From NCBI GenBank assembly GCA_937954195.1, contig CALFYR010000286.1, forward strand, positions 1 to 6,202: a stretch of DNA of 6,202 bases, written 5' to 3'. The translations under genes were made by a program, and so were the position numbers. Under the pieces are notes generated by a model. The model ran no database searches and was not told the DNA's origin. It worked only from the letters and a program-made list of their open reading frames with translations. Positions 1-5,660 of this stretch are shown one piece after another (position 1 is the first letter of the stretch; each line of letters opens with the position of its first letter). This DNA is from an uncultured Dehalococcoidia bacterium (lineage in GTDB: Bacteria > Chloroflexota > Dehalococcoidia > Tepidiformales > Tepidiformaceae).

Positions 1-461
1 ACGATGGAATGTCGTACTTCCAGCGGGGCTATTCGGAGAACGTGGCGTGGCTGGTCTTCCTTGCGGCGACACGCCCCGAAGCCGCAGGCCAGGCATTCAA
101 TTCCGGCGACGAGCGTGTAATGAGTGCCCGCGCGGTGGCTGAGGTCATCGCCGACGAGCTGGAGTGGGAGATGGAGTTCATAGGGATCCCGGCCCAGTTC
201 GTCTCTGGAGTCTATCCGCTCGCCGAAAAAGCTCCGCTCATCCTGGATATGTCGAAGGCCCGCGATCTGCTCGGGTACCGGGACAGGGTTGACCCGGAAA
301 CCGCGACCCGGATGACGGCGCGCTGGCTTGCCGGGCATCCGCCCGCGGCCGAGGAGATCACCTCCGCCGCCGGCACGTTCGACTACGAGGAAGAAGACCG
401 GATCGCCCGGCGCTGGCGTGAGGCGTCGTTGTCGTTGGGGCGTGCGGGCGCGAAGGATTAG
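1..461 (+). CDS. NAD-dependent epimerase/dehydratase-like SDR protein, C-terminal part (5' end outside window)
   Basis: The frame is open from the left edge, so the true start lies upstream. The ATG at position 9 is only an internal Met. What is visible is the C-terminal substrate-binding half of an extended short-chain dehydrogenase/reductase. It has ENVAWLVFLAATRPEAAGQ (the usual 'v.DvA.a...a...p.a.G..fN' segment), then AFNSGDERVMSARAVAEVIA, and then LDMSKARDLLGY, the D.sKar.LLGy motif typical of NAD-dependent epimerases/dehydratases. The tail contains FDYEEEDRIARRW, an acidic ending I associate with some family members. The nucleotide-binding GxxGxxG and the catalytic YxxxK lie outside the window, so activity cannot be judged. 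It abuts the acyl-CoA dehydrogenase gene and is probably in the same operon. The substrate is unknown; a sugar nucleotide or a CoA/hydroxyl intermediate is possible. Confidence 0.8.
   Translation, partial: DGMSYFQRGYSENVAWLVFLAATRPEAAGQAFNSGDERVMSARAVAEVIADELEWEMEFIGIPAQFVSGVYPLAEKAPLILDMSKARDLLGYRDRVDPETATRMTARWLAGHPPAAEEITSAAGTFDYEEEDRIARRWREASLSLGRAGAKD
453..457 (+). promoter_or_regulatory. Ribosome binding site AAGGA for the acyl-CoA dehydrogenase
   Basis: AAGGA lies inside the last codons of the upstream gene. It is 9 nt before the ATG at 467 but only 3 nt before the GTG at 461, whose first base is the last base of the upstream TAG. The spacing favours the ATG as start, although TAGTG-type coupling to the GTG cannot be excluded. 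Confidence 0.55.
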
Positions 462-466
462 TGGCG

Positions 467-1633
467 ATGGACTTCGATTTCACGGCCGACCACGAGCGCT
501 TCCGCGATGATGTGCGGGCGTTCCTGCAGCGGACACTGACACCGGAGTTCTGGGAACGGCACCGCGCGAACGGCGGAGGAAGTTCATCGCCCGAGTTTAG
601 CCGTGCCGCCGGGCGGGAGGGGATGCTCGCGATTGCCTGGCCGGAAACCTATGGCGGCCGAGGCAAGGGCTACTTCGAGCAGATGATCTACATGCAGGAA
701 ATGGTGCAGGCGGGGGCGCCGATCGAGCACCATCGGCGGGCGATCCAGCAGGTTGGTCCTTCGATCATGCTGTTCGGGACGGAGGAGCAGAAGCAGCGAT
801 ACCTCCCCGCGATTGCGGCGGGCGAGCTGTCCTTTGCAATGGGCCTTTCTGAACCTGACGCCGGTTCGGACCTGGCGTCTGCCTCAACCATGGCGGTCCG
901 GGATGGCGATGACTGGGTGGTCACCGGCAGGAAACGATTTACGAGCGGCGCGCACTATTCCGACATGCTGTGGACGGTGGTCCGCACCGACCCGGAGGCG
1001 CCGAAGCACCGTGGCATTTCGATCCTCCTCGTGCCGCTTGATGCGAGCGGAGTGCGAGTCGTGCCCCTTATCGATATGCAGGGACGGCACTACTTCAACG
1101 AGGTCTTCCTTGACAGCGTGCGAGTGCCGGCCGAGAACATCGTTGGCGAAGTGAATCGCGGCTGGTATGTGAACGCATCGACGATGGACTTCGAGCGCTC
1201 AGGGATCGCACGCTGGGCCTTCTTGAACCGGACCCTGGAGCGGGCCCTCCGGGGCGGCACGGCATCGAATCCCGCGTCGGGCAGTGCGAGCCGCGGTCGG
1301 CTTGCGGCAGCGGCAATCCGCTCCGAGGTTGGCAAGCTGCTTTCACATCGTGTCACCGCGCTCCAGAGTGCGGGTGGGCTACCCAACAACGAAGTGTCGG
1401 TCGCGAAACTGACCGTAACCGAGACGATCCAGCAGGTGACGAATGCGGCTGTCCACAAGAATGGCTTGCACTCACTACTCATCGACGAGCAAACGGATGA
1501 CGCCGAGGATGCACCGCACATGCCTTGGGGCTCGTTATACCTCGACGCCGTGAGGCACACGATCGGACAGGGGGCGGCCGAAATTCAGCGGAACGTCATC
1601 GCGACGCGCGGCCTCGGGCTGCCCCGGGGGTAG
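467..1633 (+). CDS. Acyl-CoA dehydrogenase family protein (FadE-like)
   Basis: This is a flavin-dependent dehydrogenase predicted to introduce an alpha,beta double bond into an acyl-CoA; it is cytoplasmic and 388 aa from ATG 467, a normal family length. It has the N-terminal helical domain (about 1-118, MDFDFTADHERFRDDVRAFL), the middle beta domain with the signature FAMGLSEPDAGSDLAS (123-138) and TGRKRFTSGAHYSDML (153-168), and the C-terminal helical domain ending AEIQRNVIATRGLGLPRG (371-388). The Glu used as base by medium-chain enzymes (just before the Gly of YEGT) is Gln368 here (IGQGAAEIQRN). Glu243 in DFERSGIA aligns by eye with the isovaleryl-CoA dehydrogenase-type base. A Ser/Ala/Gly-rich stretch (263-275) occupies the region after the DFER helix. 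An upstream GTG at 461 would add two residues. The gene sits between the SDR and the enoyl-CoA hydratase, fitting an acyl-CoA catabolic operon. The substrate is unknown; heteromeric pairing with another FadE is possible. Confidence 0.93.
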   Translation: MDFDFTADHERFRDDVRAFLQRTLTPEFWERHRANGGGSSSPEFSRAAGREGMLAIAWPETYGGRGKGYFEQMIYMQEMVQAGAPIEHHRRAIQQVGPSIMLFGTEEQKQRYLPAIAAGELSFAMGLSEPDAGSDLASASTMAVRDGDDWVVTGRKRFTSGAHYSDMLWTVVRTDPEAPKHRGISILLVPLDASGVRVVPLIDMQGRHYFNEVFLDSVRVPAENIVGEVNRGWYVNASTMDFERSGIARWAFLNRTLERALRGGTASNPASGSASRGRLAAAAIRSEVGKLLSHRVTALQSAGGLPNNEVSVAKLTVTETIQQVTNAAVHKNGLHSLLIDEQTDDAEDAPHMPWGSLYLDAVRHTIGQGAAEIQRNVIATRGLGLPRG

Positions 1634-1638
1634 CGAAC

Positions 1639-2301
1639 ATGGAAATCGTCCCCGGTTTCGAAACCCTCCAGTACAGCCGATACGAACGGCACGGTGACGT
1701 CGCCTACGTCACCATTTCCCGGCCTGAAGTCATGAATGCACTGCACACGGAGGCGCACTTCGAACTGGCCACGGTGTGGGACGCGTTCGTCGATGACCCA
1801 TCACTCCGAGTCGCTGTGCTCACCGGCGAAGGCGAACGCGCATTCTGTGCCGGGCGGGACCTGAAAGATCGCGCCGCCCGGGGCAGCCAGGGCCCGGATC
1901 GGCCACCCACTGGCGGCGGCGGTCTCACGCACCGCTTCGACCGCGAGAAGCCAATCATTGCGCGGGTCAACGGGTTCGCGCTTGGCGGTGGGTTCGAAAT
2001 TGCCCTGGCTTGCGACGTCATCATTGCGGTGGACCACGCCGAATTCGGACTGCCCGAGCCGCGCCGGGGGCTCATCGCAGGTTCGATGGGAGTACACCGG
2101 TTGCCACGCCAGGTGCCGCTCAAGGCCGCAATGGGTTATCTGCTGACGGGGTGTCATATGACCGCCCAGCGCGCGTTCGAACTCGGACTCGTGAACGAGG
2201 TGACCACGCGTGCGGGGCTCGATGCCGCCGTCGATCGCTGGGTAGCGGACGTCTTGAGCCGAACGGGCACAGACGATTCGGGCGGGCCGACAGTGGGTTA
2301 G
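1639..2301 (+). CDS. Enoyl-CoA hydratase/isomerase (crotonase) family protein, short C-terminus
   Basis: Predicted to hydrate a 2-enoyl-CoA, the next step after the neighbouring dehydrogenase. ATG 1639 was chosen because it follows the previous stop by 5 nt, has GGGGG (1626-1630) 8 nt upstream, and starts just before the first crotonase strand (GDVAYVTISRPEVMNAL). The frame is also open further upstream, but that part overlaps the dehydrogenase. The oxyanion-hole segments are FCAGRDLKD (69-77) and NGFALGGGFE (111-120). The two catalytic glutamates of rat crotonase (144 and 164) correspond to Glu120 in GGGFE and Glu140 in GLPEP, with the same spacing of 20. The GLPEPRRGLIAGSMGVHRLPR segment resembles carnitinyl/crotonobetainyl-CoA hydratase relatives. 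At 220 aa it is about 40 residues shorter than the usual 255-265: it stops after DRWVADVLSRTG, where family members continue with a 'CAPLAVRASK'-like helix. The last dozen residues look unrelated, so C-terminal loss is likely. No continuation was found in other frames. Confidence 0.88.
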   Translation: MEIVPGFETLQYSRYERHGDVAYVTISRPEVMNALHTEAHFELATVWDAFVDDPSLRVAVLTGEGERAFCAGRDLKDRAARGSQGPDRPPTGGGGLTHRFDREKPIIARVNGFALGGGFEIALACDVIIAVDHAEFGLPEPRRGLIAGSMGVHRLPRQVPLKAAMGYLLTGCHMTAQRAFELGLVNEVTTRAGLDAAVDRWVADVLSRTGTDDSGGPTVG

Positions 2302-3131
2302 GCCGGGTCGGCGTCCCAGCTGTAAGCCCGGCGCGCGTTCTGGACGAAGAAGCTGTCCTGCACTTCGGGGCGAAGTTGTAGCCCCTCGATCTCCGTGCGG
2401 GCACGGCCCCATTCGATGGTCGGGTATTCCGTGCCGAACATCATGCGGTCGCGACCCCTGGTGTTAATGAACTGCACGAATTCTGGTTCCCAGTAGCGCG
2501 GCGCCACCGAAGTGCACGCCATGTAGACATTATCCCAATGGGCCATCACCGAGAGCGCCTCGGAGATCCATGGTTGGCCGCAGTGGGTCATCACCAGTCG
2601 CAGTTCGGGGAAGTGGAAGGCGACTTCATCAACATAGATTGGGTTCTGGACCCAGCCAGGACGCCGCGGTCCCGGCATACCCACATTCATACTCACGGCG
2701 ATATCCAGCTCGATAGCCTTCACGTAGAACGGCCAGTAGGCGCGGTCGGTGGGTGGCAGGGTATAGCGAAAGGGTGGGATACGGAGGCAGCGGACGCCGT
2801 GGCGTTCGTGGTATTCCACGACACGGCGAATCTCCGGCATCCCCTTGGTCGGGTCGACGATCATGGCCGGGAGGATTTTCCGCGGGTAGCGCCGATGGGC
2901 ATCCCCAACCCAGTCCGCATGCGAAGGCTCCATGATTGAAACCACTGCGGCGCCGATGTCCGCGGCGTCCAGCAACTGGAGAAGGTCATCCGGATCCTTA
3001 ATTGCGGGCCGCTCGCTGAGATCCTTGAACAGGTAGTTCAACGCCTTGGAGTCCCCATCGGCGAGGAAACTCGAATTCACGAGCGCATCGATCGCGCGCG
3101 GTCGCGGCATCTGCGGGACATCCTGAGTCAC
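2298..3131 (-). CDS. Amidohydrolase_2 family (ACMSD-like TIM-barrel) protein with altered metal site
   Basis: This 277-aa protein has the overall pattern of amidohydrolase-related TIM-barrel hydrolases/decarboxylases (PF04909). It has an N-terminal RPRAIDALVNS (11-20), the segment KILPAMIVDPTKGMPEIRRVVEYHERHGVRCLRIPP in mid-protein, LRLVMTHCGQPW (177-188), and near the end RMMFGTEYPTIEW (229-241) and FFVQNARRAY. Family members normally carry HxH at the first strand, a His on a middle strand, the His of 'tHgG', and Asp in 'GsDyP'. Here these are Leu17/Asn19, Asn149 (VSMNVGMPG), His183 (kept) and Glu235. It may therefore be metal-free, use another metal arrangement, or be a non-canonical subfamily. 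The start is GTG 3131; ATG 3110 (MPRPRAIDA) is an alternative with AGGA 10 nt upstream. It lies 48 bp downstream of dnaN on the same strand and converges with the hydratase gene. The reaction is unknown. Confidence 0.85.
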   Translation of the reverse strand: MTQDVPQMPRPRAIDALVNSSFLADGDSKALNYLFKDLSERPAIKDPDDLLQLLDAADIGAAVVSIMEPSHADWVGDAHRRYPRKILPAMIVDPTKGMPEIRRVVEYHERHGVRCLRIPPFRYTLPPTDRAYWPFYVKAIELDIAVSMNVGMPGPRRPGWVQNPIYVDEVAFHFPELRLVMTHCGQPWISEALSVMAHWDNVYMACTSVAPRYWEPEFVQFINTRGRDRMMFGTEYPTIEWGRARTEIEGLQLRPEVQDSFFVQNARRAYSWDADPA

Positions 3132-3137
3132 CGCGCG

Positions 3138-3143
3138 ATTATG
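3138..3143 (-). promoter_or_regulatory. Possible -10 element (CATAAT) for a leaderless amidohydrolase transcript
   Basis: On the minus strand, CATAAT is followed by six bases (CGCGCG) and then the GTG start at 3131. A transcript starting 7 nt after the hexamer would begin at the start codon itself, that is, be leaderless. No convincing -35 is seen and no Shine-Dalgarno precedes this GTG. The call is tentative; read-through from dnaN is the alternative. Confidence 0.3.
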
Positions 3144-3179
3144 CCAGTGAACAAACGATTGCGCGCTGACGACTCCTCA

Positions 3180-4325
3180 TCACCATTGCACAAACATCGG
3201 CATGACTACGTGGACGTAGCCTGGCTCGGCGACGCCGTTTTCATCGACGGGGCGGAAGACGCCCTGGGATGAGGGGCTTGTCATTTCGAGGGCGACTTTG
3301 CCGTTGAGGATGTTGAGGACGTCCTGCAGGTAGCGGCTGTTGAAGGCGATCTTCGATGCGTCGCCTTCGATGCGGGCATCGATCTGGCCGTCATTCGTGC
3401 CAATTTCGTCGGCGCGGGCGCTGATGGTGAGCTGGCCGGGCTGGCCGGCTTCGCCTGTGGCGAGCTGGAGGCGGATGATGCCGCTGCCATCGCGGGCGAA
3501 GATCGCGGCGATGCGGGCCTCTCGCTTGAACTCCTCGACATCGAGCGTGGCGCGGGTGCTGTATTCGGCGGGGATGAGCTGGTTGTAGTTCGGGAAGGTG
3601 CCCTGGATGAGCTGGGACACCATCTCGACATCGGTGAGCGCGAACAGGACCTGGGTGCGCTGCGGGTTGATGCGCATCTCGACCGGTTCGTTGGATTCGC
3701 CGATGAGGCGGGAGAGTTCGCGCAGGGCGCGGGCCGGGATGATGACTTCGACCGCTTCGGACGGGGATTCCGGGAGCGTGACATCCGCGACGGCGAGGCG
3801 GAAGCCATCGGCGGCGGCCATGGTGAGGCGGGGTCCTTCAGTCTTGATGTGGACGCCGGTGAGGACTGGGCGGGAGTCATCGGTGGCGGCTGCGAATTCG
3901 ACGCGTTCGATCGCCCGGCGGACGGCTTTGGGGTCGAACGTGATGGTGACGCCGTCGCGGATTTCCGGGATGCGGGGGAAGTCTTCGGCATCCATGGCGT
4001 TAATGGTGGAATCGTTGCGGGAGCATTCGAGCTTGAGCTGCCGGCCGTTCGTCGGGACATCGAGTGTGACGGTGGCGGAGGGGAGCTGGGCGACGAAATC
4101 GCTGATAAGGCGGGATGGGACGGTGGTGGCGCCTTCGTCATCTATCTTGGCGCCGATCCAGGCGGAGATGGAGATATCCAGGTCGGTGGCCGCAAGCTTG
4201 AGGCGGCCGCGGTCGGTGGCGAGGAGGACGTTCGCCGTGATGGGAAGTGTGGACCTGGTGGCGACGGCGCGGCCGACGATGGAGAGGCCGCGCTGGAGAT
4301 TTTCCTGGAGGACCTGGACTTTCAT
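3180..4325 (-). CDS. dnaN: DNA polymerase III beta subunit (sliding clamp)
   Basis: This is the homodimeric ring clamp that tethers DNA polymerase III to DNA. At 381 aa it is the usual length, with three clamp domains at roughly 1-125, 126-250 and 251-381. Typical landmarks are the N-terminus MKVQVLQENLQRGLSIVGRAV, INAMDAEDFPRIP (108-120), ATDDSRPVLTGVHI (147-160), AADGFRLAVADV (171-182), QGTFPNYNQLIP (241-252), RYLQDVLNIL (331-340) and the C-terminal YVHVVMPMFVQW, matching the MPM-containing end of clamps. The start is ATG 4325, with GGGTGA (plus-strand 4330-4335) ending 4 nt upstream. A strong promoter lies about 40 bp upstream of the start. The WIGAKIDDEGATTVP segment (57-70 region) resembles Chloroflexota clamps from memory. 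No dnaA, recF or gyrB is adjacent in this window. Confidence 0.97.
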   Translation of the reverse strand: MKVQVLQENLQRGLSIVGRAVATRSTLPITANVLLATDRGRLKLAATDLDISISAWIGAKIDDEGATTVPSRLISDFVAQLPSATVTLDVPTNGRQLKLECSRNDSTINAMDAEDFPRIPEIRDGVTITFDPKAVRRAIERVEFAAATDDSRPVLTGVHIKTEGPRLTMAAADGFRLAVADVTLPESPSEAVEVIIPARALRELSRLIGESNEPVEMRINPQRTQVLFALTDVEMVSQLIQGTFPNYNQLIPAEYSTRATLDVEEFKREARIAAIFARDGSGIIRLQLATGEAGQPGQLTISARADEIGTNDGQIDARIEGDASKIAFNSRYLQDVLNILNGKVALEMTSPSSQGVFRPVDENGVAEPGYVHVVMPMFVQW

Positions 4326-4363
4326 GTGTTCACCCGCATGAGCGATTCCGCGAATCTGGCTGG

Positions 4364-4393
4364 ATTATAGGTTTGGGTGAATCTGCGCTACAA
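4364..4393 (-). promoter_or_regulatory. dnaN promoter (TTGTAG - 18 bp - TATAAT)
   Basis: Read on the minus strand, TTGTAG (4393-4388) is followed by an 18-bp spacer and a perfect TATAAT (4369-4364). A start site near 4357 would leave a 5' leader of about 30 nt before the dnaN ATG, with its GGGTGA ribosome site. This is the best promoter match in the window. Confidence 0.7.
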
Positions 4394-4524
4394 GGTGAGT
4401 GCTTAGGCAGGTGATCAATTTCGCGGAGTCTGCGGGTTCGGGTGGGGCTCCTTTCGGTGAGGGATCTTTGCGCTGCGAGTGGTGTTATGGCACGCGCCGG
4501 CGAGCGGCGGCGTAAGAATTCGAT

Positions 4525-4552
4525 TTGACATCGGTCTCATACTCAGTACGGG
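4525..4552 (+). promoter_or_regulatory. Possible promoter of the Hcp-mosaic gene (TTGACA -35, weak -10)
   Basis: A perfect -35 hexamer TTGACA (4525-4530) lies 50 bp before the gene start. The best -10 at 16-bp spacing is TACGGG (4547-4552), a poor match, so this may be an activated promoter, use another sigma factor, or be chance. The 255-bp divergent region 4326-4580 otherwise shows no DnaA boxes, no clear long inverted repeat and no RNA gene. Confidence 0.35.
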
Positions 4553-4567
4553 AGAGAGCCGTGCTGG

Positions 4568-4573
4568 AAGGAG
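4568..4573 (+). promoter_or_regulatory. Strong ribosome binding site AAGGAG for the Hcp-mosaic gene
   Basis: AAGGAG, within GGAAGGAGAG, has a 7-nt spacer to the ATG at 4581. It fixes that start against the longer in-frame GTG at 4479, which has no comparable site and would add 34 residues without family resemblance. Confidence 0.8.
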
Positions 4574-4580
4574 AGAGACC

Positions 4581-5648
4581 ATGCCGGACGACAAGCACAA
4601 GGGCGAAATTTTCGTCGAATCCTGGAGCTTTGGCACCACCCAGACCGGGGCCGCTTCGACGGCTGGCGACCTGAAGTCGCCGCCGATGAGCGATGCCGAA
4701 CTGGCTGCGGGAGGCGGGCCCCACGTGAAGGTATTTGATGGCGTGGCCGGTGGCGCTGACGCCGCCGACGGTGGGCCAACCGATATCGCGGGTGATACAC
4801 CCCCGCCGCAAGAGGCCGGATACCTGAAGGTTGGCGACATCAAGGGCCAATCGACTGGCGATGACGCCGCGATTGGCGCGGCGAACGGGGGTGTCTGGAA
4901 GACCACGAACATGGACCCCGAAGATAGTAGCGGCAGCCTGCAGGTTGGATTGGCCGATGGCAGTGTGCGGGGCGTTTCGCCGGAGCCGCAGGCCATTGAG
5001 ATGGAGAACGTGCTGGTCACGAGCTTCCAGACGGGAGGGTCGGCCGGCGCCGCCGGTGATGAGCACGAGGTGGAGTTCGACATCCTGGCCGGGCAGGCCG
5101 TGCCGGAGCCGGAGCCGGGGGTCGAGATCTTCCTGAAGTTGCCGGACGTGAACGGAGAGGCGAGTGACACGGTCCCTTCGATCAGTGAGGTGGTGGTGAC
5201 GAAACACATGGATTCGCCGGCGCCGACCCACGTCGATGGGTACCTGAAGGTGGATGACATCCCCGGCGAAACGGAGCAGGGGACGCATGTCGGTGGTGGT
5301 GGCGGCGGGGCCGGGAAGGTCTCGTACAGCGACATGCACTTTGTCGGGGCCGAGGAGGGCCCAAGCGGGCTCAGCGCGCTTGAGCCGGAACCGCAGGACT
5401 CCGAGTACCTCGAGATGAGGCTGCATTCGGTGAAGGTGACCTCTTACTCCATCAACGGCTCGGGGTTGGACGATGCCACCGAGGAGCCGAGTTCGATGGC
5501 GACGCTGGAGCCGACGCCCGCGGGCGGTGACGGCGAAGAGGCGTACCTGGCGATCAGTCTGAAGAACGCGCAGGTGATGGAGTTCGACCCGGAGACGGCG
5601 ATGGATGGCGGCACCGAACACGAGGATTCGTGGGAGGACGCCCTGTAG
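4581..5648 (+). CDS. Hcp-like (type VI secretion tube family) mosaic repeat protein
   Basis: This 355-aa protein is acidic, rich in Gly, Asp, Glu and Pro, and has no cysteine, signal peptide or membrane segment. Many short segments match strands of Hcp (PF05638) as I know it. DDKHKGEIFVESWSFG (3-18) matches 'DDKHKGEIeVlSwSwG'. YLKVGDIKGQ (81-90), IFLKLPDVNGEASD (183-196) and YLKVDDIPGE (221-230) match the opening 'yFLKIdGIkGES'. GGGAGKVSYSDMHFV (241-255) matches 'GgGAGKVsmqDFhF'. VVVTKHMDSPAP (204-215) matches 'fTKkvDkaSP'. ENVLVTSFQTGGSAG (142-156), YLEMRLHSVKVTSYS (276-290) and AYLAISLKNAQVMEF (321-335) match 'yLkikLeDVlVSSYqtGGs'. These pieces are not arranged as one normal Hcp domain of 135-160 aa but as several internally shortened copies. 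Linkers carry PEP-type runs (SPEPQ 133-137, PEPEP 175-179, EPEPQ 268-272). No TssB/C, baseplate or ATPase gene is visible, so a T6SS role is not supported. It is followed 12 nt later by a membrane-protein gene. Function unknown. Confidence 0.8.
   Translation: MPDDKHKGEIFVESWSFGTTQTGAASTAGDLKSPPMSDAELAAGGGPHVKVFDGVAGGADAADGGPTDIAGDTPPPQEAGYLKVGDIKGQSTGDDAAIGAANGGVWKTTNMDPEDSSGSLQVGLADGSVRGVSPEPQAIEMENVLVTSFQTGGSAGAAGDEHEVEFDILAGQAVPEPEPGVEIFLKLPDVNGEASDTVPSISEVVVTKHMDSPAPTHVDGYLKVDDIPGETEQGTHVGGGGGGAGKVSYSDMHFVGAEEGPSGLSALEPEPQDSEYLEMRLHSVKVTSYSINGSGLDDATEEPSSMATLEPTPAGGDGEEAYLAISLKNAQVMEFDPETAMDGGTEHEDSWEDAL
4818..4850 (+). repeat. Internal repeat copy 1 (GYLKVGDIKGQ) in the Hcp-mosaic gene
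   Basis: Eleven codons encode GYLKVGDIKGQ. They include TACCTGAAGGT, which is identical to the second copy exactly 420 bp (140 residues) downstream. The spacing is close to the length of one Hcp domain, consistent with an ancient domain duplication. Confidence 0.65.
5238..5270 (+). repeat. Internal repeat copy 2 (GYLKVDDIPGE) in the Hcp-mosaic gene
   Basis: This is the partner of the copy at 4818-4850, in the same frame. GYLKV, D, I and G are shared in register, and GACATC is identical in both. The flanking sequence diverges quickly, so this is an old protein-level repeat rather than a recent DNA duplication. Confidence 0.65.
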
Positions 5649-5660
5649 GGGGCGGGCGCC

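Noticed and set aside
1525..1638. Upstream extension of the enoyl-CoA hydratase frame
   Set aside because: It lies inside the conserved C-terminus of the acyl-CoA dehydrogenase (EIQRN...LGLPRG) and has no crotonase similarity.
3131..3170. CGCGCG and GCGCGC blocks that could pair as a hairpin terminator after dnaN
   Set aside because: Six-base self-complementary GC blocks with a loop of more than 20 nt and no T-run; weak and expected by chance in GC-rich DNA.
3598..4370. Plus-strand open frames opposite dnaN (247 and 173 codons)
   Set aside because: dnaN on the minus strand is unambiguous; these are its antisense shadows.
4479..4580. In-frame GTG extension of the Hcp-mosaic protein, which contains a TGES tetrapeptide faintly like the missing Hcp opening strand
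   Set aside because: The extension would overlap the candidate promoter, lacks a ribosome site, and has no YLK-type strand; ATG 4581 has an excellent AAGGAG. The resemblance is probably chance.
4326..4580. Origin of replication next to dnaN
   Set aside because: No TTATNCACA-type DnaA box or AT-rich unwinding stretch was found on either strand.
4485..5621. Long open frame of 378 codons on the minus strand opposite the Hcp-mosaic gene (and another at 4415-5335)
   Set aside because: High-GC shadow frame: Arg/His-rich composition with no recognisable domain. The plus strand has a strong ribosome site and clear Hcp motifs.
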